The notes under the pieces: model-generated
Seen by the model: the letters and a program-made list of their open reading frames with translations, nothing else
The model's database searches: none
What the model was told of the DNA's origin: nothing
Shown here: one piece after another, positions 1 to 11,169 of the stretch
Layout of the letters: each line of letters opens with the position of its first letter
Numbering within the stretch: the stretch's first letter is position 1
Translations under genes and position numbers: made by a program
Origin: Cephalotus follicularis
Taxonomy: Eukaryota > Streptophyta > Magnoliopsida > Oxalidales > Cephalotaceae
NCBI GenBank assembly: GCA_001972305.1
Contig: BDDD01000077.1
Location: 186,001-250,000, forward strand
Reading direction: 5' to 3'
Length of the DNA stretch: 64,000 bases

Positions 1-1533
1 TGTAGAGGAAGATCAAGGAAGTTGTAGGACCAAGTGAAGGCCATGTATGCATGGTGCATTTTGTAATAAAGTAGTTTTAAATAGTTCACATAGGAGATTG
101 AGTGATCACATTGCCTCGTGTGATCACTCATAGATTTAGTTCTTGGCCATACCATATTTATTTCTAAGAGAGAAATAGGTTGCATGAGATGGATGTTTTC
201 TTTTTGCAAACAAATCCAAACACGTCAAGCATGCTAAGTTGTCCAAATGGATTGGAAGATAATTAAAATTATCTAAAACGGCTTTGGTAATATTTAAAAT
301 TTGATGAGACCAAATTACTCTAACTTATTAAATAATAAGTCTATAAGCGGTGGGACATAAGGCTGTCCCGTCGTTGGCCTTCCATGATTTTTGTTGAATG
401 GTGTGGACATATTGGGGATAGCACTGCCCACCGCAGAGGTCCCCCATATGACAATTTCTGTTTAAATTTAGTACAGGGGTTGTACTGGAATGAAATAACC
501 ATGTTTTGAAACTCTGACAAGCTCCCTTGTGGGCAACAAAACATGTTCATTTCTTTGAGGATTATGGGTTTGACTTATACCGGGTTCATCTTATTGGCAC
601 AGCCCAACGCTGTGGATTATATGGGTCGTGAGGCTGAAATTTGTATCAGATCTTACATTTTGGGCAAGCGGTCCTAATATAAATGGGCATTCGTGTCTAA
701 CTATCTTGATATTGTGACGGTTCATGCACACGGCTGAGGTCATTATAAAGAGAGATAGATTCCGATCCCCACTAGGAAGGAAGAGGCTTCTCGAATTCCA
801 CATGGAGGTGTGAGATACGATTAGAATAGTGGGAGGAGCCATAATTACAAAAGACCAATGATTATGGTAATAACATAAATGGAATAATTTGTGAATATTC
901 TCTTTCTTTTTCCTCATATTGGTTGCTAGTTTTTACATACTTGATTATATACTCAAATTGGCAAACAACACAAACCTTTTTTCAAACACGTTTAACACTC
1001 CAAAACTTGAACATCCATATTTCCTTGAATGGAAACACGTTTAACGCAACATTCTCACGAGCATGAGAGTCGCTCATGTCATGACTGAGATAACCCCTAG
1101 CTAGTGAAGGATGTATCCGACCATCACAAGGCCATAAAGGCTAAGTAATGGGACGCCGATTATCGAGCTCGTATCATATCAATTGTTGGCATGCTACCAC
1201 AATTCCACATGATCGGGTTATGCACTCACAGACCTTGTGTGTCATGCTTACACAACTTGAGGAGTTGTATGGCACCCAGTTGAGGACTGTAAAGGTAGAT
1301 TTTGACCAAGAGAGATCGAGATTGTCTGTGATGCCTCGATTTCCTACTTGAATAATCTCAAGGGGAGATAGATCAAGTGAATCTAAGTTCCAAGGGTGAA
1401 TACCCAAGGAAGAGGCAACAAGTGCAAAGGGAATTTCATTCTAGAAAAATGATCTACAAGTTTTATATGGAGTTTGCCTACTTTCGTTGTGGGAAGCTAA
1501 GGCAACTGGAAGAGATTGTAATCTGTTCCAATA
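1..1533. other. Unassigned repeat-like sequence, no gene recognised
   Basis: I find no coding region with a recognisable domain here. The open frames on both strands are short and show no family motif. The minus strand of about 340-900 has the texture of a Copia LTR or leader, but I cannot assign it. The S2 LTR fragment begins at 1534 with no polypurine tract before it, so this stretch may be the target into which S2 inserted. Confidence 0.4.
99..130. repeat. Perfect 12-bp inverted repeat with 8-nt loop
   Basis: Bases 99-110 (TGAGTGATCACA) are the exact reverse complement of 119-130, separated by TTGCCTCG. The transcript of either strand would form a strong hairpin. No U-run follows, and the surrounding DNA is plant repeat, so a bacterial-style terminator is not meant. 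The function is unknown. Confidence 0.8.
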
Positions 1534-3000
1534 TGTTGACATTTATGTCTCAATCCATGTTTTGATGATAACATATTTGTATTTAACAAATTTTCTTGTT
1601 GTGCAAGTTAAAGATAAAAGTTGTAAAGTGAAAACAGGAAAGTGCAGATACAGGTCTAAGCGTCGACGGTCACAACGAAACCGTCAGCGCTTTGTAAGAC
1701 CTTCGACGCTCAAGTGAAAAGCGTTAACAGCTGAAGCATTTGGTGCAAAGGAGAAAAAGCCCAAACCGTAAACACTCTAAAGAAAGTGTCAGTGCTTTGA
1801 AGCCAGGCGCCAGCGGTTTAGCACCTCATATAAGCGGTTAAAACCAGTGTTGTCCAATTCCAATCAAAGTGCACTAAGCGGCGACGCCCAAAAGAAAGCG
1901 TCGGCGCTTTTATCCAAGGCATCAATACTTAAGGAGGAGTTATCATCGGTTAAAATAAGAGAAGTTTGAAGTCAATTAAATTGCACTAAGCGGCGACGCT
2001 CAGGAGAAAGCGTTAGCGCTTTGATCCAAGGCGTCAACAGTTAAAGCACTCTACATCAGCGGTTAAGACCAGATACATTTGAAGGCAAATTAATTTGCAC
2101 AAAGCAGCAATGCTCTACACAAACCGTTAGCACTTTGTGACACTCCGTTGACACCAAGATCAAGACCTTCAGTGCTTTACGGAGAACCTTCAAATTCAAA
2201 TATCAAACGGTCACATAAGCGGCGACGCTTTGAAGAACTCCGTCGACTCTTTGACGCGCGGGGACAATTACTGACAGCAGTTTTAATGCATCGTTTGAAG
2301 TGGGAACAATTTTCAAGACTGATTGAACAACTTCCAAGCCTGATAGAAGATCAGCCAAGGTTGAAGCTACAACTCCCAAGGCTAAAAGAACAATTTTCAA
2401 GACAAAAGCATCAACTCCCACAGTCAAAAGATTATTGCTATTAAGAAAAATGAGCAATATACAAAGAACACAAGAAATCACAAAGAAACATCAAGAGCAA
2501 GAATCAAACACTTTCATATCATCATCAAGAAATCTTTTCAAGATCAAATTTTTATTGTTGAGGGCGATCAAAATTCCTTGTAAACAAAATAGTCAAATCA
2601 AACATTTGACAAGTTACACAAAAACACTTATCATTTTTTGTAATCCACACTTAGGGGAGTGAACCCTCTAGTGAAGAAAAGGGGAGTGAATCCTTGTGAT
2701 TGAGGTCAATCACAAAAGTTTCTAAGGTGCACCGAATAGCCCCTGTAAAGATATTCGGAGTTCGTGTTCGGGTGGAACACTAGTGGAAACTGAAGGAGAA
2801 CCTTGGGAAAGTGGACGTAGGCACGACTTATGCCCAACCACTAAAAAATCCGTTTGCATCTCTCTAACCCTTTTCTCTCCAATTACTTTATTTATTTATT
2901 TCTGATTGATTATTATTTTATGTTCATTGCTTAACTCGATTATCACAATAGTCCAAAGCATAAATACCTTGTGGTTAGGTACTTTCATGTTTTATCTAGT
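1534..3000 (+). mobile_element. S2: Sirevirus-type Copia LTR, truncated at its 3' end
   Basis: It begins TGTTGACATTTATGTCTC, the LTR start also seen at 38548 and 40510, followed by the shared block with TTTTGATGATAACATATTTG. The middle (about 1650-2290) is full of GCGTCGACG-like motifs. The U5-like part (about 2640-2830) has the shared phrases GGGGAGTGAACCCT and AGTGGACGTAGGC. The expected end (TTCACCCCCATCTTG and TTTTTCA, as at 41520) is missing, so the right edge is approximate. No polypurine tract lies to the left and no primer-binding site to the right, so this is an isolated fragment. Confidence 0.75.
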
Positions 3001-3390
3001 TTATAATGTAAGTTCAATTTGAGTAGTTGGCTCAAGTTGTGAGACTAACATTTGTAACTCTTTGCAGGTTGCTGAGAGATGCTAGACAACTGAGAGAGCT
3101 GGTAAAGCTATGGACTAGCGCCATGGTGATGCATCGAGGATTCACATCTATGTAGGCGTTTATGAATTGTAAATTTTTTTAAATGGTTATGTAATAAAGA
3201 TTTGATCTCTGTATATAAAGAACATTGTAAGGATCTTTGTTTCTATGTGATATATGTATAAGATGAGCTGGAAGCTCAAATTTTTGGTATAAATTCTTAC
3301 TCTTATACATTTCAATGCTCTAGTTAGTGCAAGAGGCACGTGGACTAAAGAGATCTACGTCTTATACAATTACCATAACATTACATTAAC
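3001..3390. other. Unassigned spacer between two LTR fragments
   Basis: No coding frame is recognised. It includes an intron-like or leader-like phrase ending CTTTGCAG near 3067, then AT-rich DNA up to the LTR terminus at 3391. It may be the end of S2 or the flank of the next element; the sequence does not decide. Confidence 0.3.
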
Positions 3391-3779
3391 TGTAACACCC
3401 CCGTTTCGGAACCGGGATCACTCCCGATTCGGGATCGGTGTGTCACACAAAACTGAACTAAAACATATCAAAGATCTTAATCTTAATCATCATCAATACG
3501 TGGTGGTTCTAAAAATCTGAAAACATGTACAATCATGAAACATAATCTGAAAACTTTATCATAAACCAAAATGTCATAATCCAAAAATCACAATACTGTT
3601 TAGATAACTGGCCTATACACGACCATAACTCCACTAAACACGTAATCGGATCAAACTCCTAGATGATCCTCTGACATAAGGTAACTCTGTCATCACACTT
3701 GCCCATCCTGTCCCTGAAAACCTGCCGCATGGAAAACAAAAAAAACATGGCTGAGCAAACCTCAGTACGGATATAGAAT

Positions 3780-4150
3780 CATAAAACAGTTTACGAACAG
3801 TTTATGAAACAAATCAGTTACGAAACAACATAAATACGAATCAAAACATATACGAATCAAAACATAACGGTTTACGAAACAAAACAGAACAGTTACGAAT
3901 CATAACATATCGGTTACGAATCATAACAGAACGAAACAAAACTGTATCCGAAATAAAACAGTTTACCAAAACAAAACAATATCCGAAACAAAACAATATC
4001 ATGCTCAATACAGTATCTGAAACAAACACGATACGATACAAAACATTTTACGAAACGAAACACTTTACGAAACAGGAAAGAATAGTTTACGGAACAAAAG
4101 AAAATAGTTTCTGAACAGTACGAAACAAACAAATTACAGAACAAAACAAA
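3780..4150. repeat. Degenerate short tandem repeat (TTACGAAACAAAACA-like)
   Basis: A unit of about 15-20 bp resembling GTTTACGAAACAAAACA is repeated with many changes over about 370 bp. The plus strand is almost free of G. Open frames here are only a consequence of the biased composition. Confidence 0.7.
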
Positions 4151-4974
4151 ATAAACAGTAAACGATAACGATAATTTAAAAGCAGTAAGATTTCAAAGTT
4201 AACTCCAAACAAAAATCTTAAGCAATATATCAGTTTAAACATTCTTTCAAATCACGTATGAACTTTCATAAAAACCAAATCCATAACTTTCAAAACATAC
4301 ACGAAACCTTTCAAAACATAAGTTTCATACTGAGTCACATAACATATCACATATCGAAACACATATAGCAAGGGAGTAGCTAATTCCACATTGCCAAATA
4401 GAATTGCAGTGTACGACACTACACGTACAATTCCCATATCATAACATATCCCAAATCATATAACTAGGATCGATCCATACGCCTCTATCACAAATCCTAT
4501 CCAAGGATATCCCAGAGAGACGCCGTAAACTAATCACCTCGTTACGAAAAGTGTCATGCCCCTGTGCCAGGCCCACAGCATGCCTATGGTACCCCCATAG
4601 GTGGTTATAAAAGCTTAGTATTTCACCATTTCAAAACTTGATTTCATCAAATCAATTTAAAATACATAGAAAGGTTTCCCAAACATAATCATAAATCGTT
4701 CTCAAACGATATAGTTTCACATAAGGTATACTTTCATAATCAAAAGGCAACTCTTTTATTTTCACAATAAAGAGACATATCACAGCTGAATTTATAAAGC
4801 CAGAAATATTCATTTTCGCAAAATATCAAACAGACTTCATTTTGAGGCATGCAAAATATACTTAGTTCATAAAGCCAAATAAAACATATCATAAAACTGA
4901 ATTCATTTCAAATAATTCAGATGTCCAAAACTGATTTTATTTCGCTAAAATCGAAGAGAGTAGCAAAGAGCAGA

Positions 4975-5640
4975 ATATCCGTACCCCATTCACAAAAGTA
5001 AAACTGAATTCATTGTAATAAAACTGATAGAGAAACCAAGGAAAGGAAATCTATACCAAATACAGAATCTGAAATTATCTCAAATAAAATCAGAAAGATA
5101 GCCAAGATAGAAGGACATCCGTACTTTATTTACTAAAACAAAACCAAATTTATCTCAACAATACCGAAAGAGATATCAAGGAAAGAGAATCCGTGCTTTA
5201 TTCATAGAAGTAAAATTAACTTTTTACTCTAATAAAAACAATAGAAGGGTATCAAGGAACGAAACATTCGTAATTTATTCTTTAAAGCAAAGTAACCCTC
5301 ATTTTAATAAAACCAACAAGGGAGGGTATCGAGAAAAGAGTTATCCGTACATAATCATTAAACAGTGAAATTGACTTTATTCAAATAAAATCAAAGGGAG
5401 TATCCAAGAAGGAAAGAATAATCCGTACATTAATCATAAAAGTGAAACTGGATTGTTTTAATAAAATCAGATAGTCAAAGAACAAAAAATCCGTACATTT
5501 CAACAACAGATTCGATTCAGATAAAACCGAATGATAACTAAAACAAAGAATTCGTATTTTATTCTCAAAACATAACTGAATTTGTACTCTAATAAAATCA
5601 GTAATAGTGTATCAGGAAACGAAGATCCGTACCTCATGTG
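4975..5640. repeat. Degenerate tandem repeat of about 80-90 bp units
   Basis: The order 'ATCAAGGAAAGAGAA, ATCCGTAC, TTATTC, then AATAAAATC' recurs at least seven times at 70-100 bp spacing (for example ATCCGTAC near 5118, 5346, 5421 and 5490). On the minus strand the core reads GTACGGAT, which also occurs near 63272. This is probably a sub-repeat inside the LTR that contains it. Confidence 0.65.
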
Positions 5641-6102
5641 ATCACCAAAACAACCTCAAGAATATATATCGGGACTTGTCTAGACCGCTCATCGGTTGTT
5701 GCAAACATTTAACAGAAATAAAATCGTTCTCATAAGGACTTGAAATAAAATCAGACCTCGACTCATGGGTCATTGTACACTAATCATGACCATATAAGAT
5801 AACAATAGGTTTAATAAGTCCAATTCGCAGAAGTCTCATCTAAACATAATTTCGAATTCGCTAAGGTAAGTCCAATTTGTCCAATTCATCCAATTTTGAA
5901 TCGTAATACTAGTTCAGCTCATAATATCGTAAAACGATTACAGAAATACATAATTCAACCGAAAGCAGAATTTATCAGAGTAGGGTTCAGAGTTTACCGA
6001 AAGTAGACAGAACATATAATAGAGCCATAATCACACCGCGGAAACAGAGCGGATCACACCTATGCGGAGAACGGAGTCGGAAACTGTCAAAAAGCACATT
6101 TG

Positions 6103-6609
6103 ACCTTAGGATTATGGTATCCCAGGAAATCAACATTTGACCTACACACTTACTCCGATGCCGATTTCGGAGGATATAAGGTGGATAGGAAAAGCATAAG
6201 TGGTACTTGTCAATTCTTAGGCAATATGCTCATTTCTTGGTTTAGCAAGAAACAAAACTCGGTAGCACTTTCGACTACCGAAGCCGAATATATTGCTGCA
6301 GGTAGTTGTTGCGCACAAGTAATGTGGATGAAGCAACAACTCCTTGATTATGGCTTTACTTTTGAAAAAGTACCAATTAGGTGTGAAAACACTAGTGCTA
6401 TATGCTTAGGGGAAAATCCCGTACATCACTCTAGAACCAAGCACATTGACATTAGATATCACTTCATCAAAGACCATATTGAAAAAGGAGACATTGAACT
6501 AGTTTTTGTCCCGACCGAAGAACAAGTCGCGGACATTTTCACTAAACCTTTAGATGAGAACACTTTCTCTAAGTTTAGAGGAGAATTAGGTTTATGTAAA
6601 ATTGAATGA
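6103..6609 (+). pseudogene. S1 Copia RNase H domain, 5'-truncated pol end
   Basis: This is the C-terminal RNase H region of a Copia polyprotein, about 168 residues. Visible motifs are the first acidic block (YSDADFGG), the KSISGTCQFLG block, the ALSTTEAEYIA block with its catalytic Glu, and the C-terminal HHSRTKHIDIRYHF and VADIFTKPL blocks typical of plant Copia. The frame is open to its natural TGA at 6607. Everything upstream (gag, protease, integrase and most of reverse transcriptase) is missing: the left edge at about 6100 abuts an unrelated Gypsy LTR. In the same orientation downstream are the spacer, the env-like ORF, a polypurine tract and the 3' LTR, the normal Sirevirus order. Confidence 0.9.
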
Positions 6610-6718
6610 TGTTCTTGATGTTTATATGATATGTTTGATTGATGCATACTTGATATGATGCTTGATTTTCTGTGTTTGTTATGTTTTTGGTTGATTTTTC
6701 TGCTATTTTTGCTAAAAG

Positions 6719-6990
6719 AGTCGACTACTTCTCTGGGAATTTTTATGCTTTGATTAAATACCGTCGACTACTTCTCTGGAAAAATTCTGACATTTGAAAA
6801 AGACATCGACTCTTATAAAATCACGTCGACTCCTTTGTCTCTTGCTAAAACATCTCGACTATTTTAAAACCGCGTCGATGCTCTCTTAAAATGCACCATT
6901 TTTTAAGACACTTTTTAAAATCGCGTCGACTCCTTCTTTAATCACGTCGACGTCTTTGTGCCGGAAATCAACTTCTCCATAAAAAGTCGA
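6719..6990 (+). promoter_or_regulatory. TCGAC motif array between pol and env-like ORF (S1)
   Basis: In about 270 bp there are seven TCGAC and two TCGAT cores, mostly in the forms CGTCGACTCC, CATCGACTC and CGTCGACGTC. The same motif family fills the U3 of this element's own 3' LTR. A TATA-like CCATAAAAAG follows at about 6977, and the env-like ATG is at 7197. I infer a possible internal promoter or enhancer for the env-like gene. The motif density is seen directly; the function is not. Confidence 0.5.
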
Positions 6991-7196
6991 TCTCCAGCGC
7001 AGTCTCTCACTTTTCCCTCTTTCTGCATTTTTCAAAAAAAAATTTCTCTCTGTTTTTTGTCAAAAATTGCTCTATTAGGTCGTAGAACATCTCTTGTCTA
7101 CATATCCATCATCTAAAACATCTCTCGAACGTGTTCAATCCATCGTTTTTGTCAATCTGTGTTCTACTGTCTTGTGCACTCCAAGTGTTCGACAGA

Positions 7197-8393
7197 ATGG
7201 CTAGAACAAAACGAACAGGCAAAAAGAAGGGAGCCTCCTCTTCTCAGCCTCCAAAAACTGCTAAAAAGCAGAAACTAGATATTAGGGAACCTTCTCCTGA
7301 CCCAGCTATGCAATCGGATTCCGAATCCGAAGAGCATTCACCAATCCCCTTGAGAAGTGTCACCTTTTTAGATAAAAGGGTGATGGGAGGAAGAAATGTT
7401 GATCTACAATTCTGTTCCTCCGAGTTTTCCTTCATATCTTGGTTAGAGGATCTTAATCTTATCCCTCTTGTCCAGATTTTTGATCCATTCTATGTCAAAC
7501 TTGTCAAAGAATTTTATTCCAATCTTAGAATGGCCTCTAACAATAATGAGGAATTTGCCCTCACTTCCATAGTTAAAGGACAACGAATCTTCTTAAGTGC
7601 TAGGATTCTTGCTTCAATTTTGCATATTCCACATACCGGCATTTATGTTTTTGAACATAAGAAATGGTCGGAGGTTGAGGGTTTTCACCCTAACCACATT
7701 TTGTCTATTTTGTATCCCAACGATCCGAATGTGCATCCTAATATGGCACTAACTTCGAATCGTTTGTCCGTTGATCATCGACTCCTCCACCACCTTATAG
7801 TCCATCAATTTTTACCCACCGGTGGAGGGTACGCCAAATTGTCAAGAATGCAAGTGTTCCTCATGTGGTGCATTCTTCTCTAGGATTGAGTATTGCTTTC
7901 CTCTTCTCATGCTTAAGACCATGGTTAGAGCCTTTCACCAAAAGAAATCAGTTTTACCCTTTGGCTCAATTCTCACCAAAGTCTTTTTACATTTTCAAAT
8001 TCGGCTTGATGGAGAGGTTGCTACAAAATTGAAGAAGGAAGACACCTATAACAAGAGTACGNNNNNNNNNNNNNNNNNNNNNNNNNGCATCTCGGTCGTT
8101 TGTCAAGAGATCATCAAGTTCTTCATAAGGACTACGAAGATGTTGATAACGGCGTTTACTACGACCTAAGGGTCGTTAAGAGACGTCTTAAGAGGATCGA
8201 ACGTAATCTTGCCAAAGCCAACATTTTTTATCATTGCACAGACACTTCGGGCGATGACGGCGATACATCCACCGATTCCGTGACTCCTCCTCCTGCTGAA
8301 TCCTGTCTGATATGTTGCTGTTTTTTGTTGATGTGTTGTTGTTTTTTGCTGAACATTGATGATCAATGTATTTTCTTTATGAATTTCGTGTAA
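7197..8393 (+). pseudogene. S1 env-like ORF (plant transposon protein type), frameshifted and gapped
   Basis: This is the extra ORF that Sireviruses carry after pol. Its role is unknown; 'envelope-like' reflects position, not shown function. The start at 7197 (MARTKRTGKK) matches the S4 copy at 47015, with a basic N-terminus, an acidic DIREPSPDPA stretch, then the conserved core (KLVKEFY, VKGQRIFL, ILHIPHTGIYVFE, YAKLSRMQ). A one-base insertion at about 7873-7880 shifts the frame after MWCI; the core continues in another frame (LPFGSILTK, KKEDTYNKST). A run of 25 Ns (8062-8086) removes part, and a coiled-coil-like tail (VVKRRLKRIERNLAK) with an acidic end follows. The stop used by S4 after PPPA is lost, so the frame runs to 8393. 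It is not functional as read. Confidence 0.85.
8062..8086. other. Assembly gap of 25 Ns
   Basis: Twenty-five consecutive Ns interrupt the env-like pseudogene of S1. By comparison with S4, the missing part should cover the segment from the KST motif to the start of the coiled-coil region, far more than 25 bases. The gap length is therefore probably a placeholder. Confidence 0.95.
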
Positions 8394-8913
8394 AAGACAA
8401 TATTGTTTATGTTTTGATTGATATTAATGAAATGTTTAAATTTCAGAAAATGTTGTTCTGATTTAATGTTTATGTTTATGGTATTGAATGAATGTGTTTG
8501 TACGTTGCACAATTGTGGTTTCGTTAATTTCAATTGGTTTCAAATATTCATTGCAAACTTTAATATTTTGAATATGCCTATAATCTCTCTTTTAACCCCT
8601 CCTTATATTAAGGGGGAGCTAACAATTCTATGCCTTTGTGTAGTTCTTTTTGATGCTATACAAAAAAGGGGGAGAAGAGGCTCAAAATAGATATTGATAT
8701 CAAAAGGGAGAATCTTGGAGAAAATGTCAAAGAAACATATATTATGCCCTTTTTGAACATTGCATACCATAGATATATTATTTGAACAATTGCATACAAT
8801 AGATATATTAATTGAACATTGCATACTATAAGATATATCTATTTTCCATTATGATCATTTAAATTGGTATTTACTTTAATTCTTGCCCTTTTGAGCAAAT
8901 TTTTGTGATCATC
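8394..8913 (+). other. S1 spacer after env-like ORF with extra polypurine tracts
   Basis: This is AT-rich non-coding DNA. It contains AAGGGGGAG-type purine runs near 8609 and 8661 ahead of the final polypurine tract. Multiple such tracts are a known Sirevirus trait. Three near copies of 'TTGAACAWTTGCATAC...AGATATAT' lie at 8752-8840. Confidence 0.7.
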
Positions 8914-8926
8914 AAAAAGGGGGAGA
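8914..8926 (+). other. Polypurine tract of S1
   Basis: AAAAAGGGGGAGA lies directly before the LTR start TGTTGAC at 8928, the position where plus-strand DNA synthesis is primed. Confidence 0.9.
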
Positions 8927-8927
8927 T

Positions 8928-9632
8928 TGTTGACTATTTAGTCTCAATCCTTGTTTTGATGATAACATATTTGCATTTAACAAATCTACTTGATGTGCAA
9001 GGAATTACAATAGAAGTACCAAAGTAAAAATACCATATGCACAAATGACATTGATCTCCCAGGAATGAAGTCGACGTCCGTACAAAAGACATCGACTCCT
9101 TCCAAGAAGACATCGACGTCTTTCATGCCTAAAGTTACAGGACAATTACACACGAATGCATCGACTCCCAAAGGCAAAAACATCGACGTCCGTACGAAAG
9201 ACGTCGACTCCTAAATAAAAGACATCGACGTCTTTGGGTACCAAAGTTACAGAACTTTTTCATGCAATCACATCGACTTCTAAAGCCAAAGACATCGACG
9301 TCATTGATAAAGACATCGACTCTTTTAAGTGGACATCGACGCCTTACTCGAGAAATCTGGATTCCCCAGAAATTACATCGATTCCCACAGATGAAGTCGA
9401 CGACATACTCAAAGTGCAAATACCTGGAGTTTCCCAGAAAAGACATCGACGTCTTCGGAAAAGAAGTCGACGCCTTTTTAAACAGACAATAACCGGGAAA
9501 CATGGAACGGCTACTTCAAGCACTACAACGGCTATCTGATACAAAGACATCGACGCCTTTATGAAAGAAGTCGACGTCTTTACACCAGCAGAAATAAAAT
9601 CAAAGATTGCAGCTACTGTTTTATCATCCATT
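8928..9632 (+). mobile_element. S1 3' LTR, truncated
   Basis: It starts TGTTGACTATTTAGTCTC right after the polypurine tract. Between 9061 and 9600 I count sixteen TCGAC cores, many in the form GACATCGACGTCTTT. After GCAGCTACTGTTTTATCA the sequence switches abruptly at 9632/9633 to Gypsy G1-type LTR sequence. TATA, R and U5 are therefore missing. S1 is broken at both ends. Confidence 0.85.
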
Positions 9633-11148
9633 ATAACGAAACATAAATCACAATTATAAAATCCCCTACCTTTGAATTCCAAGTTAGGAATTGCAATCCA
9701 CCCATTTAAGTCCCGGATCCGAGGAGTTCAAAGCTCCCAGGTTCGCCCAACAGCTCTAACAGGTTCGGTTCCCCCACTGGTTTGAGCCTCCAAGCTCCTG
9801 GTTCAAATATGGAGCACTTAGGTTCACTTCTCCCTCTCTTTTCTTTCCTTCTTCCTCACAATCTCTCCATTTCTTTTCTCTCTTTGAAAAGATGATTGTA
9901 AGAGGAGGAGAAAGTGTGTTTTTATGGAGAAAACATGTTTCTCTTTCTCCCTGCCAACACAACCCATCAATCCCTTCTCTCTCTGCAGTGGAAGGTCTGG
10001 CACGCACTTATGCTGTCTGACGCATTACAGTCGACTGTCTTCCTTGGAAGTTTATTGCCTCTGCCGACAGTTCCAGCGCTGTCTATCACAGTAGCCACCT
10101 AGTTCCACTTAAGGGGGTCCAGTCGACTGTCTCTCTCTGACAGTTTGTTGCCCACCCTGTTGCAACACTTTTCACAACAATTCTTTAACCTTTTGCTCAA
10201 GTCTTAACATCACAAAGTGGAAAAATAATGATGTTCATTAATTTAATGCATCGATTACATCGGGAAATACAATATTACGTTTAATGAAAATCCCGGGCGT
10301 GACAAAGACTTAATGTCCCGAACGGGCACTGGGAGATTGGGAACTAGAGGTTTCCGGGGATGTCTCCCATAGTCTCAATGCATTCATGAAATTATAGTTA
10401 TCGCAGTTTTACCTAGGGGTGACATTTATCCAAACCCTAGTCCGCGGTAGGAGCAGAGATAATGAAGGATCCGCAGCACACAAATCGATGACAGTGATAA
10501 AGCTCTAGGGAACCGGCTAACGAATGATGGACGTGGTACTTTGTGGTCCACGGATCCGGGGGTGATTATAGATCACACCAGGGCTATTAGCTAGATAGTC
10601 GTACCAGAACATTGGGATGTTTTGGGAAATTTATCAGCGTACCAAAATTCCCCCGGGCTTTTGGGTCCCGCCTGATTATTGAAAAAGTGACGCATGTTGC
10701 ACACATGCTCGCTTGGTGGTAAATCTAGTTTTAACTAGTATATATTATTTTGACATTTGTGGTTTGTTTTTCGTTCCACTTATTTTCATCTTGATATATA
10801 AAGAGACTTAAAAGTCGGAGCATGATTTAATTTTAATTAAATTAATTAAAGAGAGAGTCTTGAATTATTTAAAGTGAGAGATTTTAATTAAATCATAAAA
10901 GACAGAAACATGTTTAATTAATTGAGAGAATTATTAAACATCTGGGAGAAATAAATTAAATTTGAAAGAGACTTTAATCAAAAAGAAAGGAGAAACATAA
11001 GAGAGAGAGAGAGACACTTAATTTTAATTATGTCAAAAAGTCATTTTTTAATGATCTCTCTCGCACTCTCTCCCAATTTTAATCTCTCCCGTGCATTTTG
11101 GCGAGGTGAGAGGCGCTTTCTGCGCCAGCGTGCAAGAGGTGCGCGTTG
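9633..11148 (-). mobile_element. Partial copy of G1 LTR plus its flank (duplicate of 16657-18178)
   Basis: About 1.5 kb here matches 16657-18178 at roughly nine of ten positions by eye. It covers the last 680 bp of the G1 LTR (plus-strand order), the LTR terminus with CCCGGGCGTGACA at 10302, and 846 bp beyond it. A flank shared beyond an LTR terminus is not expected for a simple pair of LTRs. Both copies diverge after GTGCAAGAGGTGCG. The left copy is then joined to G1 integrase sequence through about 28 bp of unassigned DNA. Confidence 0.7.
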
Positions 11149-11169
11149 TGCCGGTTCTGAGTCAGAGGC

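Larger units (their letters stand above)
3391..6098 (-). mobile_element. Gypsy-type LTR, minus orientation, repeat-rich
   Basis: It starts TGTAACACCCCCG, which read on the minus strand is a typical Gypsy LTR end. No coding frame of a known family occurs inside. Two low-complexity arrays fill much of it (3780-4150 and 4975-5640). A phrase near 4540-4610, read on the minus strand (GGTACCATAGGCATG, then GGGGCATGACAC), recurs in similar form near 63646-63690, so this LTR and the one at 61984 are probably related. The right edge, where Copia coding sequence starts, is a truncation and is placed approximately. Confidence 0.6.

Noticed and set aside
99-130. Hairpin as a transcription terminator
   Set aside because: No U-run follows and plant RNA polymerase II does not use such terminators.
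1148-1717. Short plus-strand frames with a basic Arg-rich end, possible host gene exon
   Set aside because: No known domain, no supportable splice structure, and the right half already lies in the S2 LTR.
3841-4437. Minus-strand frames rich in Phe, Tyr and Val that look like membrane proteins
   Set aside because: They come from an A/C-rich tandem repeat; the apparent hydrophobic residues reflect base composition.
9061-9600. Regularly repeated TCGA motifs resembling a CRISPR array
   Set aside because: Spacing is irregular, units are short palindromes with variable arms, the DNA is plant LTR and no cas-like gene is near.
10303-11148. This stretch as the 3' untranslated region and polypurine tract of G1
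   Set aside because: No purine-rich tract stands next to the LTR terminus at 10302, and the same flank also follows the other LTR copy. A duplication fits better.
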